Origin: Ligula intestinalis
Lineage: Eukaryota; Platyhelminthes; Cestoda; Diphyllobothriidea; Diphyllobothriidae
Reading direction: 5' to 3'
Assembly (NCBI GenBank): GCA_036362985.1
Contig: JAYGXS010000004.1
Span: forward strand, 35,136,508 to 35,200,507
Length of the DNA stretch: 64,000 nt
Part shown: piece by piece, positions 25,001-37,000 of the stretch
How positions within the stretch are numbered: the stretch's first letter is position 1
Layout of the letters: each line of letters opens with the position of its first letter
Translations under genes and position numbers: made by a program
Notes under the pieces: generated by a model
The model's input: only the letters and a program-made list of their open reading frames with translations
The model's database searches: none
What the model was told of the DNA's origin: nothing

Positions 25001-28000
25001 CTCCACCACCGAGCGAGCTCTGGTCTACAACACTCTCTCCTAATCGTTCGGTATCCGGTCTGGTGTTCGACAAGGCTGCGTCCTGTCGCACATTCTGTTT
25101 AACTACGCTAGTGACTGGTTTCCTGAAAAGGCCCTGTAAGTTTCTGGCAGTGTGGAATTTAGACCGGACGCTAACTGACCGACCTTGACTACGCCGACGA
25201 AATCGCTCTTCTAGCCGCCAGCTTTGGTTATGTACAGTCTGTATTTTATGGGTGAATGAAATCGGTACGTCGGTTGGCTTGTCCACGCATACATACCAGG
25301 AAGACCAACTTATTCTCGCGCTGGATCCCAGACCAGAAGAAGGTACACCGAGGGTTAAATTTCTATCAACTAAAAAAATATACAGCTTTAAATATCTCAA
25401 AACAAGGCTGCTACCGAATGGACAGAGTAAGGATGGCATTGTCTCCCGAACCGGTGTTGCTCGCCGGATTTTCTTAAGCTTCCAAAAGCACCTAGGGATA
25501 CAATGCTATATCTCCATTGCCACAAAGATCCGCTCTGTACCTCGGTTTACTGCCCTATTACCTCGCCGCCTAGTCAAACATACTGTGTGAAATCGCGCTT
25601 CACGATTATAAGTTTAAACAAACATTCAAGGTTTCATCCAAATGGTCTTGTGAGTAATAAAACGCGCGGGTAAGGTGCACCATCCTTCTAGTTGTGGGAG
25701 AAACTCCATCAATAAAAAGTACCAATAGTGAGAAGTTGTGAGCTAAATTCCCTGAAAAATCTGCTTATAGGAAGGTGAGCAGGCACATGCGTGAGAGTGC
25801 ACAAGAAATAGGACTTCAAACTAAGCAATCAAGTTATTTTTCAGATAAAACACCAACATTATGCTGCTTCTGTTGTAACTAAAAACCAGAAATAAGCGTC
25901 GATCGGAAAAGACTCATTGAGTTGGATGTCTATTCTTATAGTTTAGTGTTCTAATGCCCTACAGCGGCTTTATTAGGAACAGCAAGGAGAAGTGATGGGT
26001 GAATCCATGCAATTTAATCCAATTTAGCGTTCGGTCCTGAGAGTTTATTTTGGAGTCAGAGAGAGGAATAGAAGTCGTTGGAACACCCCCTAGCTGTGAC
26101 CGTTTGGCATTTTCGCAGCTTCAGCATTCTGTTCAGTGGATACCCTGACTCATTCCTGAGTTTTCGTTCATCCTCACTTTTCCGTCCTGCTATTAAAAAC
26201 AAACGGAATGGATAAATTATTCAGGTCATTTAGTTTTGTATTCAGGTGTTTCAATTTAATTACAGAGCTATTTGAAGGCGTGGATGCGAATGAAATTTGG
26301 AAATTTAGGCTCCGAATGGCCCTCCAACTGAATCGCACAGACTTTCTCAGTGAGAACATGTTCGCTGGCGTGGACTGGCGCGTAAGTCCGCTATTCCGCT
26401 CACTCTTTTTGTCAGTCGAATCTTCCGCGGAGAGGTTAACGTTGAAGTAATTATCCCTCCTTTTGAAGATGGTGCCGGACAAATTTGTGGAAATAAGCCT
26501 CTTGGAAGATAAGAGGGACTTCCTCCAGTTGCTGCTGGACGCTGGCTTCCCACTGCATAGGTATATCACCTTGGAGCTAATTGAGAAGCTGTATCAAGCG
26601 GACTTTGAAACCAATGTATGTTTGGCAAGCAAGTGTTTCGCATTATAGAAGTTTCTGATACCTTTTCCTAAATGCTCCAAGAGATGACAGGTCTATTCGG
26701 CTTTTCTGCTTTCTGTTTATAATCCGAGTCGTTTAAGAAATTCCAAATCGGAAGACAAATTTGCTTTTCAGCATTTATTAATTGCTACTGGAGAGTAATA
26801 TATTCTGTTATTAACTAACATTGCTTTATCCTATAACAGTGCAAGGAGCTGAGTAATAAGTAAGAAGCAGAGCAGATGGGAATATGAACTTACTACCTTT
26901 TTTCCTGTCTTCACCTGGGTTATTTTGTAAGACACCCGGGTAGTCCTGCGAGCTCACGGTCTCTGTACAGAGTTTCAGACCAGCAGATACGGGCAGGCTG
27001 ATCTCAGCTGACTGCACGACAGATTCGGGGTTCTTACGAGCGATGTAGCCGTTCAAGTCTATCAATTTACTTTATAAAGCGTTATTTCTATTGAACGCCC
27101 TGATTGGATTTTGAATAGTTAATAGCTGCCGGTTTCGCAGGTGGGCGAATACGCCCACCTTAAGACCCCCAGACTCCTTGAAGAGGTTCTAAATGTTAGT
27201 CAAGTTTTCCATATGTAAGGATGACGGGACTACCCATGTACAACGTTTGTCTAGTTTGAATGTGGTTGAACTCCAGAAAGCCAACTCTACAGATCGTCTG
27301 CTTATCAGGAACGCAGCATACTTTAGAATTAGCTTAGCATGGCAATATGGTGTTTCCCATATTGTTTAAATACTTGAGCAAGAAGAAAAGTATCAAATAT
27401 TTTTTTACAAACACGGACACACACAGCAGTGATGATGCTCGCATACACGGGCACACACATACTGGTGGGACCGGCAACAGCAACAGCCCCGATATACACA
27501 GGTACACACACACATACGAGACTGCCGCCGCCAATTTACCCCTCCGCAACCTTTCAGGACTGCGTAAGCAGCAAAAAAGTGGTTGCCACACCAAAATTTT
27601 ACAATAAGCATAAAAAATAAGAATATGAGCTTACCACCGTTCTCCATTTTTTCGCCTGAGGTTATTGTGTAAGACACCCGAGTTTTCCCTTTCACTGGTT
27701 TTAACGAATACGTTATCCCTGTGCGGGGGAGCGCAGACCAATAGATGCATGAAAATTTGCTGTTGTTGTTATTGTACGGTTATTACGAGTGGAGCAACCG
27801 TTGGATAACTGACGGCTATTGCCGATCGAGCGCCATGATTGGTTTGCGAGTGGCCATTGGCAATCCACTTTGTAGGTGAGCGGGTGCGTCCGATTAAGCC
27901 CCCTGGACTCGTTGATCCGACCTTAGACACCAACCCGCTTTGCGTGATGGTGTTACGATCACTTTAAATACTTTACTTAGACGATCGAGTGCTTTGGGTA

Positions 28001-31000
28001 GCCCCTAGTCTCAAGTGCCCAGGCATCCTACCGTCTCAGAACTTTATTTAATAGGGGCACAGCTTGCTCTAGAAATTAGCGAGGCATGAAAACGCGGCGT
28101 TCCCTATGCTGTATTGATATCTGAGCGATAAGACATGCATGAAGCGAGCTTCGCTGAGTTCGCTGATGTTGACAGGCTCAGCTTGGTCTAATTTGCTGCC
28201 CACTTCAGCGTGGAACACTCTTCCAGAAGAGGTTGTCCTCTCCACTTGTGTCAATGCATTTAAGAGTAGACTGGATATGCATCAAGCGCAAACGCAATGA
28301 AGGTAAAAACTCCTTCATCAGATTACAATGAATAGCTTTACAATGAATCACATCTATTATCACATACGCTGCATCAAATTATACTACTCGCGATTTGCAA
28401 GTAGCCAGATATTTTTCTGTCATATTTTTGTGTAGATTGCCTTCCCGGAACATGTAACTGTCGTACATTTTAAAATTTTCTTTGTATTAACTTATTTTCT
28501 ATCATCCTGTTACCAACAGGGAGTTCAAAGGTATTCGCCTATCTTCCCCTCAATAAACTGATGCTGATACTGATGCTCCTTATAGGTGTTTAAGGGGTAA
28601 GGAAAGGGTTTTGAGAAATGTTGATAGCGATTTCTGTGCCGAGGGGGGGGGGGGAATGCCGCAGCAATTAACTTCCACTATGCGTCAGCGAGCTTCCACT
28701 CAGGCGAATTTTGGTGGGCAACTGTTTATTGTCTGAGTGGTGGGACCCAAGGGAGCATTTCTCGGTTCAATGACTCACATTCGACCAAGTGGGAATTCAC
28801 TGACGAGGCCTCCTCATGCCATATGAACTGCTACCTCACGCTCAAAAGACATTCTCCTCACCCCCAGCACAAAAGCTTACCCCATTTTTCGGTTCTCCTC
28901 CCACACGATAGTTCGATCACTAGGGTGAAGATCCCGATAAGGATATTACTAATAAGTTATGATTACGAAGATCAGAATACAATTGATAGCAATCATATTG
29001 CAGTGCTAAGTCTACTAGCACTAATAATCATACCTACTAATAGAAATTATAATATATTGTAATGCAAGTGCAATATAAACCGTCCAATACTAGGTGCCCT
29101 GGTACTGTTCACCTTTTGGGTGAGCTTGTTTTTAGGAATGGCTGTGTGGATATATTACTTAATGAGCTTCCTAAAGTAGGGAGTGAGGCCAGAGAATCTT
29201 CTGACCTCAGTCTTCATGCTTAGCGCTGGCCACTTATGCACCTCTGTGACCTTTCCCTTGTCAACCTTATCCACGATTTGCCATGAAATCAGTCCAATAA
29301 TAGGTGTTGTGCTACTTATGCTGCCGTTACTACTACTACAACAACTACTACTACAATTTCTACTATTACTTAATGGTGATGCCTGGTATTTCCCATAACT
29401 GTATCAATACTGAGTAATAGGACGTGCATCCCATACTTTCGATGAGTATAGCAGATGGGAATATGAGCTTATCATCTTCGTGATCTACGGTTTACGGGAG
29501 ACGGGAGATGAAGACCAGTAGATACAGGCAAATTGTCATCGGAATTGGTCTTTATTTTGGCAACTTCGAGATTCTCACGTCGGTACAGTCCTTGAATAAC
29601 TGTCACCCCCGTTTATAAACGCCTTTTGTCACTCGAGCGCCATATTGGTTTGTAAAAAGCCAGTGGCTACCGGTTTTTTCTATAGTGCCCAATTAAAACC
29701 TTAGCTTCCTTGATCACATTTTGTGGGTTTGTGTAGCTTTCCTTATCCAGGGGTTATGAGTCTACGTTCTTGAAACATTGGTCTGGTTTGAATGTATTGA
29801 TCTCCGGAGAGCCTACTTTGTAGATCCTATGTCAATAGGCTTGACAGGCTGCTCGAGAATTAGCTAGGCATGATACCAAGACATTCCGTCTAGTATGTTG
29901 CCAGCTAAGTGATATAAATAGCGTAAAACGAGTTTTAATGAATACGGCGATGCCGACAGGCTCAGTATGGTTTCGTTTGCAGCTCGCTCCCATTTTCATC
30001 ACCTATAGGAAAGCTGGAAGGATTCCTGTCTTATAAATAGTTGTTTTTTGTCAAGTCTGTTATTCACGGATTAGCGAAAGTAAGTGCATTCGAAAGCCAG
30101 CATCCTGTGATAACTGAACAATCTCCGGATGATTTGGCCCAAGGATCGAGGTTAAAATCCTAGTTAAGTAATTGATCGGTTTAAAGTTAATGAGATTGTT
30201 TACTGACCGTAGTTTTTCCTGTATTTCTACTGTTGCGCACTCCGTTATTGCACAAATCCGGACATTTATCTGAATAGGCCAACAAAATTGTTAGGGCTCT
30301 ACGTGATTTAAATGTTTTTATTTGTGTGCACAAATGCAATATGCGTCACTAACATTTGAGGTCACATAGGAGTTTGCTGTGAAAGTTCAGGAGGCCGATG
30401 GGTATTTGATCATGTTTTTTTTCAAACTACGAAAGGCTGCGTCGACTCAGTTCAGAGCACGCTAGTGCATTGGCGTATCTAAAATATTAACAGTCATTAG
30501 AGGGGAGAGATCTACGTATCATTCAAACTAAGAGTGGGAAATTACGAATCCAGAGAGCCTTTGCTAGGATAATTTTCTGTATTTTGCTTGTAGAAACCTC
30601 GAGCGGAAATCTTCAAGATTTTGGTGTCAACTTCTTATAAACCGGTGAGTCCAGCCCCACATGTTGACTTTTGCCTGGATTTTGCTCTTTACGGTAATAA
30701 TTTTATCTGCAATTTCCAGTCTCACGTGGAAAAAGAACACGTGCTAAGTCATCTGCCTAGTCAGCTAGCTAGTATACGACGAGTAGTTGCATAGACAGAT
30801 CAATGCCTTTTCCTCTGCATCCTATTTCTGGCACATACCGCATTCGGGGAAATGTTCATCCTCTTGTGCTTTGGGACCCAATCCGTAGGCTCGTCAGCAA
30901 CCGCCAAATAGCTAAGGCATTGAATTCTAACTTACAGATCAAAAGTTTGAGCAGCACAGCTTGTACAACATGGAGTTGTGCCTGGCTAGCTACTGATGAC

Positions 31001-34000
31001 CAAAACACGAGAAACGACCAATCTTTTATCCCCCATTATTGTCGGCAAGCCCATTCTTTCTATACTCTAATTCACTTTGCGGCTGCTGGCGGAACTGGAG
31101 ATTGAATTTGAAGGCACGACTGGGTGACGGTTTCCAGTACTGCGATCGGCGAGCAATCCTTTGTCAAAATACCGGTTGCAGCCAACGGAGCAACAAACTC
31201 ATGGCCCAATACGTACAGATATGTGATGAGCTTGAGCCTCACGGAGTGTAAAACCTGGTGTTGTGTGCGTCTGAATGATTTCGACTAATCAGGCAGAAAT
31301 GGCCATTTCAGACATTCTTTTTTACAAGGCTACTCTGCGTATATGTTATAGGACCTATGAATAAAGTATCCAAGGGTCATTTTCATATCAAATCTGACTA
31401 TCCCTGTGAATGCATAACTGGAAAAGGGATCTCTGAGCCAAAGATTTCCCAGAATATGGCAGATCGACAAAAAATTGAGATCTTGTAGGTTTAAGAGCGT
31501 AAGCAGCGAAATGAAAATGGTGATACTGAGTGACCAGATCACCACCGTTAAGGACTTCAGACTGCAAGTTAAACGTAAAGTAAATAGCCACTTTCTGTCC
31601 TGCAATCATATCACGGTGATAGTTTGTTATAATTCAGTTTATTTAAAGGTAAAAGACATCCCCTTTTGAACTTAAAATATTGTTTAAGTATGAAGCAAAA
31701 GATTCCGTTTAAAAACAATTTTATGGTTAAATTGGGAATTTAGGATACTATTTAGGAGGTGTGGCAGACTTTTTAAATTTAGGTTGACCCGATTGTGCAA
31801 AAACTCGTGGCATTTGGCGGGATTTGAATCCACATAGTCATATTTGGGTCAGCTTAAATAAAGAAAGTCTGTCAACCCTCCTAAATAATAAGTCAGCCTA
31901 GTAGACATTCTGGTGGATTCTAGATGATTGCTTAGGAAATCCTGTTTGTGCAGTCAGCTTCCTGTTCCGTATTGGTGGATTTCACATTAGCAGTAAAAAT
32001 GTGCGGGTAAAATCGATCTCAACTTGATTAAACTCATGGTCTGAAGCGTGGCATTTGTAACTCAACTGGGAGAGCATTGACTTCGCCTATTGGCCTTGTG
32101 CGCTATGCAGGTTCAAATCCCGCCGAACGCCGCGAGTTTTTTTCACAATTGGGTGAACTTTAAGTAAGGATACCCTGAAATAAAGATATCAGCATCTGCA
32201 GGTATGAGCAAAAGGTTTATTTTGTTTAAAAGTGCTCTTCTGACACATTTAATGGTATTTTTCAAGCAAACATACGTATAGTTTATGTTAACATGCAGTT
32301 ATCGTGGCCGCAAGTTTAAGGTCCTCGAACACTCCATTCCGGATGCCGAAAACTTGCTGTGAATATTTGTATATTTGCGTATCTGTGAACACCTAGCTGA
32401 GGTAAGGCTCCAGGGAGTTGAAATGGATTCCCACGCGAGAGAGTGGCGGAACGCAATTACGAACAAAAGAACTGAAGAATAATCGCGGTCTCTAGCTCGT
32501 TTAACGATTAATCCAATTGTCAAGATAAGCGCAAAGGGATCGTTATGTACTTTATTACCACGGCAGCGAAAACGTGATCGTTAAAGCCATGGTACGAAGA
32601 CTGGGATCTACAATCACACAAGAAACGTAATCAACATGGAGTCGTCAAAGTGCATAGGACGCCCGCTGAACCCTCATCGGTACACGTGATCTACAAATGG
32701 GGTACCGTTTGTTAGGAGTCAGCGAGTAGACTGTCGCAAGGTAAGTTTTACCTGCAGCTTCGTAAACAAAATATGAGGTTGGTTAATGTGATGGCATAGT
32801 TAAATCAAGAATGGCATATAACCGCTTCGTACGAAGAAGCTCACCCGCCCTCCAATAGCGGATCAGTTAAAAGATATGGCTAGAAACTACTGCGCAGAGT
32901 TTAAAGAATGCGAAAATGCTTTCCTACTAGGCTTGATAATAAGTAACTGCTTATGTTTTATGTTTACTATTTATCTCTCTAGCCTACTAGTTGCTGCACG
33001 GCTGCTTGTGGGGCTCCAGACTAAGCCCTAAGGCAGAGCGGGATGAGCGAGTTTTGGTAGCGATCGACGAACCTTCATTAACGAATGTCTTTAATCCTAA
33101 TCTTAACCAGCAAAACAACGATGCCGTGGCTTGAGTGTTAGAGGGTCATGCGTCTGATAAACAGGTCGCTGGTTTGAGCCCCAGGTGGTGCACCATTTGC
33201 TGTTGGGTATGGCTGGTTCGTGACTGCGAATGCGACAAAAGTGGTCAGTTCAGCCTCAGGTTTTTACCTGTCTTGCAGCCTCTTGTGTAGGCTTACGTTC
33301 GACCGACTATGGTTGAGAATTTGTCCAGCCAAATATGCTCGTCTATACCGAAAGCAGGAAGAAAATTCAGATTTGAGGCCTTTCACCTACAGGAAACTTT
33401 CTTGAGAGACCCTGGAGATTGTAAATTACCACTGTATTCCCGTACTGCATGACTTACTTTACTTCTGCACTGCCTTCCGCACAGATGCCAAAGGTGATTT
33501 CAATGACAGTTGTGGATACCGTTCTGTCACATACCCTTGGTCACAAATTTAACAAAGTGCTTCCAAAGGAGCAATACAAGAAAAAATGTAAACCATCGAG
33601 TTTTGAATCTTCAGGTGAGTAAAATCAGAATCTCTCTTTCATTCATTCTTCACAATTGAACACGTCGGAAGCTGAATCTCACTCTGAAAATTACATCTGC
33701 AACGCTAATATTCCTAGCACCATCAATAGAACTTGAAACAACCGAACCATTATCTATTCTAAACTGTGGAAAAGCGTGGTGAGGTCATGTATACTGCAAA
33801 ATGAAACGTCCTTCAAATGTTTCCTGTTAGTCCATTACACGCACTTTGAATATGCGAAAAAGTCAGAGCGAAAACATTAAAACTTGACTTTGGCTTATGC
33901 AGTACATTCAAGACAACCTCATTCACAAAAGATATAAAGAGTAAAATGTCAGCATGTGTCCATTAAAAATGTAGCTACTAGTAGGCAGGTCCTACTACAA

Positions 34001-37000
34001 CAGGTTGAAGAAGAGGCGAAGTTCCTTATTTCAGGCGATGCATCACAAAAATAGAAGGTTTTTCGAGAACCGGAACAATTTATTGATTATTCTGAGATTT
34101 CAAACTCATAAAGTAATTAATCATCAGAAATAACAGAAGCATAAAGGCGACAATTATAGGGGATCCAAGCCAATGAGGTATCGGCGAATCTGAATGCGAT
34201 ACTGCAGGGCTCTGTGCGCCATAGCCAAATTGCCTTATTGATTTTTGAGTTCCTATCGGTGTGCAACGCCTCACTCCATTCTCGACTTGTCCTGTACAAC
34301 CATAGGCAGTGAGAATGCACATCCCAGGAAGTAATTAAGAAGCAGCAGATGCAATCGCTGGGACAAGAACTCCATTCGCTTGACGTTTCGGATTCTCTCT
34401 AGAACCCATCGTCAGAGTCAGTAGCAGTAATTCATAATCTGTACGCAGAGTGTTGTAGTATTTATAAGATAAAGTGACTATGCTACTGTGCTACTTATGA
34501 AAATTAACGGCTCCCCCTTATCGAGAATATTTTCACGCTCGTGCGTTAATTGCTCGATGGCCGGCGTGCGAATACTGACATTTCATCACGCCTGTTCGAT
34601 TTTAGTTTGATGATTGCTCGGCCATTTGGTTCACCGGCAGTGGCATTGGAAAAGTGTTCGCCTATGCGCTTACCGAGTGGTGACTTGCTCTGGCCAAAGT
34701 GAGTCTCCGCACCGAATATGATTTAGGGAGGTCATGGTATTTGGTTATAGCCTCTAGGCCCTTAAAATGGCTCACGAAACATGCACCTCACGCGACCGTC
34801 ACCTCACTAGAATTTTGAGTCCATCAAGGTTGAATTTGTGGCCAGGTGTGGTGGTGAGGCAACTGTACTTTTGTATAAACTGGGGTCGGCAAACTATTAC
34901 TGAAGCAACTGGAGGTTCATGTGACTGCGAAGTCAGCGTTGGCGTCATTTCGCTTTCCTGTTATCACGTTTTCTGCAATTCATTTCCAGAGATGCCTTTC
35001 AGTTACACTAAAGGAGTCACCTTGGCCGCTATGACACTAGATCCCATAGACGACTCCAAATGCTTCCTGCCATCTGGTTTTCTGGTCCCATATGTATTCA
35101 GAAGCTTAGCGACTACATTCTATAAATACTGCAACTACTTGTGTACGAACTGCCCGTTTCAGCTAGCGTCTTTAATGATGAGTTGAAGGCGAAATCCGAA
35201 AGGCCAGGCGAATAAAATTTTTAGCCCAGATAGCGCAGTGACTTCTTCCAATCTATAAATCCTTGAATTATTTCGCAAGTATTTTCCAAATGGTTTATCT
35301 TCGGTCTTTTTGTCCCAGCGCTCGATTCGGATGAAGAAGACGGAGAAAAACTCTTACTACAGCTTTTAATTTGGGCATTTATTTGTCGACGATTTGAACT
35401 GTCGCATATTATCTGGCTGCTCATGAAGGAGCCCATCCCGGCTGCTTTGCTGTTGGTCAATCTAGCCGAACGGATGAAAAGAACTCAACAGGCTCTTAAA
35501 GAAAATGACGAGCTCCAAAGAATGGCTTTGTAAGTTTTTTCAGCCCCTATTCTGGTATTATGATCCCTTTCTCTTCAAGTATACCTGAATACTTAACTTC
35601 GTGGAAATATATTCCGATAAGGCAGAACTAAGGAGGGTTGACCCAGACAGCTGTTTATGTCATCGACCAACTATGTGTCACATCCTTTGCAGCTTATCCT
35701 ATCTGGGATTAAATTTTAAGACCGTTGAGATGAAATCTGCTTGACCAAACACATTTTCCTATATTTTGCTTGTCCTCCAAGCTGGAGTGACCAGGTTCCA
35801 TAAACTTAGCACTCAGAACTTTAAAAACTGCGTCATGGTAAGTTAGGGTCAGCCAGAATCTCTGGCTGGAAAACTGTATTACTTATTCATTTTACAAATT
35901 TCCAGGGCTTGACTTGTAAAGCAATCAAGTTCGGCAAATGATCTTTTAAGATTTTTAATATTCAGACCTGTATATAAATTGGTTTGAACAGAGCAATGTA
36001 AATTAATATAGTCAGTGAACAACAACTAGTGGAAGCGAGTTTATAGCCCTCAGAACTGATAAAACAGAACCAAAGTTCATTTTTACGCTCTTCAACCATT
36101 CCCCATCCTCAAACCCCTAAAAAAGGCAGCCCCTATAACACCTGGCTCATCTAAACGCCTTCAACTCTTCTCCCGTAGCTACAATTAATAGAAATACGGG
36201 AAAAGGATGCTACATCTCAGATTTGGCTCATGCGGCAGGGCTCGGCCACACATCTTAGGTTGAAGAGGTCGAAATTCTCGTAAGAGATGACAACCACGTG
36301 ATCAATATACTGCTTGGGTTTGAGGTAAATAAACATGCGCAATGATCTCACAGCTTCGTATTCTGCATTTAAACGCCATGCACAAGTGGCCGCATCTGAT
36401 AGAAGTACCATGACACAGTCGACAGAAAATTAATAAGGACAATCATATTCAATGAAGCCGATATTTCCGGAGGTTAGAAGATTGTGCGACTATGCCTGTG
36501 TGATGCACACACAAACGCCTCCGACCTCTCCTCCCCCGTAGCTACACTTAGCGGTGATACGGAGGAGGGGCGCTTCATCTCAAGTCGCAGCTCATGCGAC
36601 AGGGTCCGGCCACACCTCACATTATAAAGAGGACGAAATACTTGCAAGAGAGAACAGCCGCGTGGGGAATGAACTGCTTCGGTTCGAAGTAGATAAACAC
36701 GCGCAATGATCTCGCGGCTTCGTATTCAGTACTCAAAAGCCATGTTGTAGAGATCGCATCTTCTTTTTTGAACTGATTTCTGAATATCGTCTGTTACCTT
36801 CTATCAACACTGATGGCATTAGCATAGTACTGTCGACAGAAAATGTATGAGGGCAGTCAAACTAGATAGGACCGACTTTCTCCGGAGGCTGGGAGATTAC
36901 GCGACTATGCCTTCATGACAGAAAGCCGCAGAAGAAATGGGTTGTCCAAATTAGTAGAACACGCGCTGCCTTAGATGCAACCAGAAGGATCAAGGCCATC

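Larger units (their letters stand above)
26616..33484. other. Largest intron found (~6.9 kb), repeat-filled
   Basis: Between exons j and k. Contents are a three-copy dispersed direct repeat (26850-27330, 27615-28190, 29445-29990), a LINE C-terminus and 3' end (28060-28582), a poly-G run at about 28643, triplet-rich (CTA/CAA)n sequence at 29325-29370, inverted SINE copies (31740-32185) and a further SINE (33122-33260). Confidence 0.65.

Noticed and set aside
26850..29990. Direct repeats considered as CRISPR-like array
   Set aside because: The units are ~500 bp, diverged and irregularly spaced in a eukaryotic intron, and show retroelement sequence.
32041..32140. Possible functional tRNA gene
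   Set aside because: A-box and B-box are present, but no closed acceptor or anticodon stem could be drawn, and related copies with extra bodies occur nearby. Called a SINE.
34767..35186. 139-codon plus-strand ORF
   Set aside because: Antisense shadow of a decayed PLE fragment. No domain in the plus frame.
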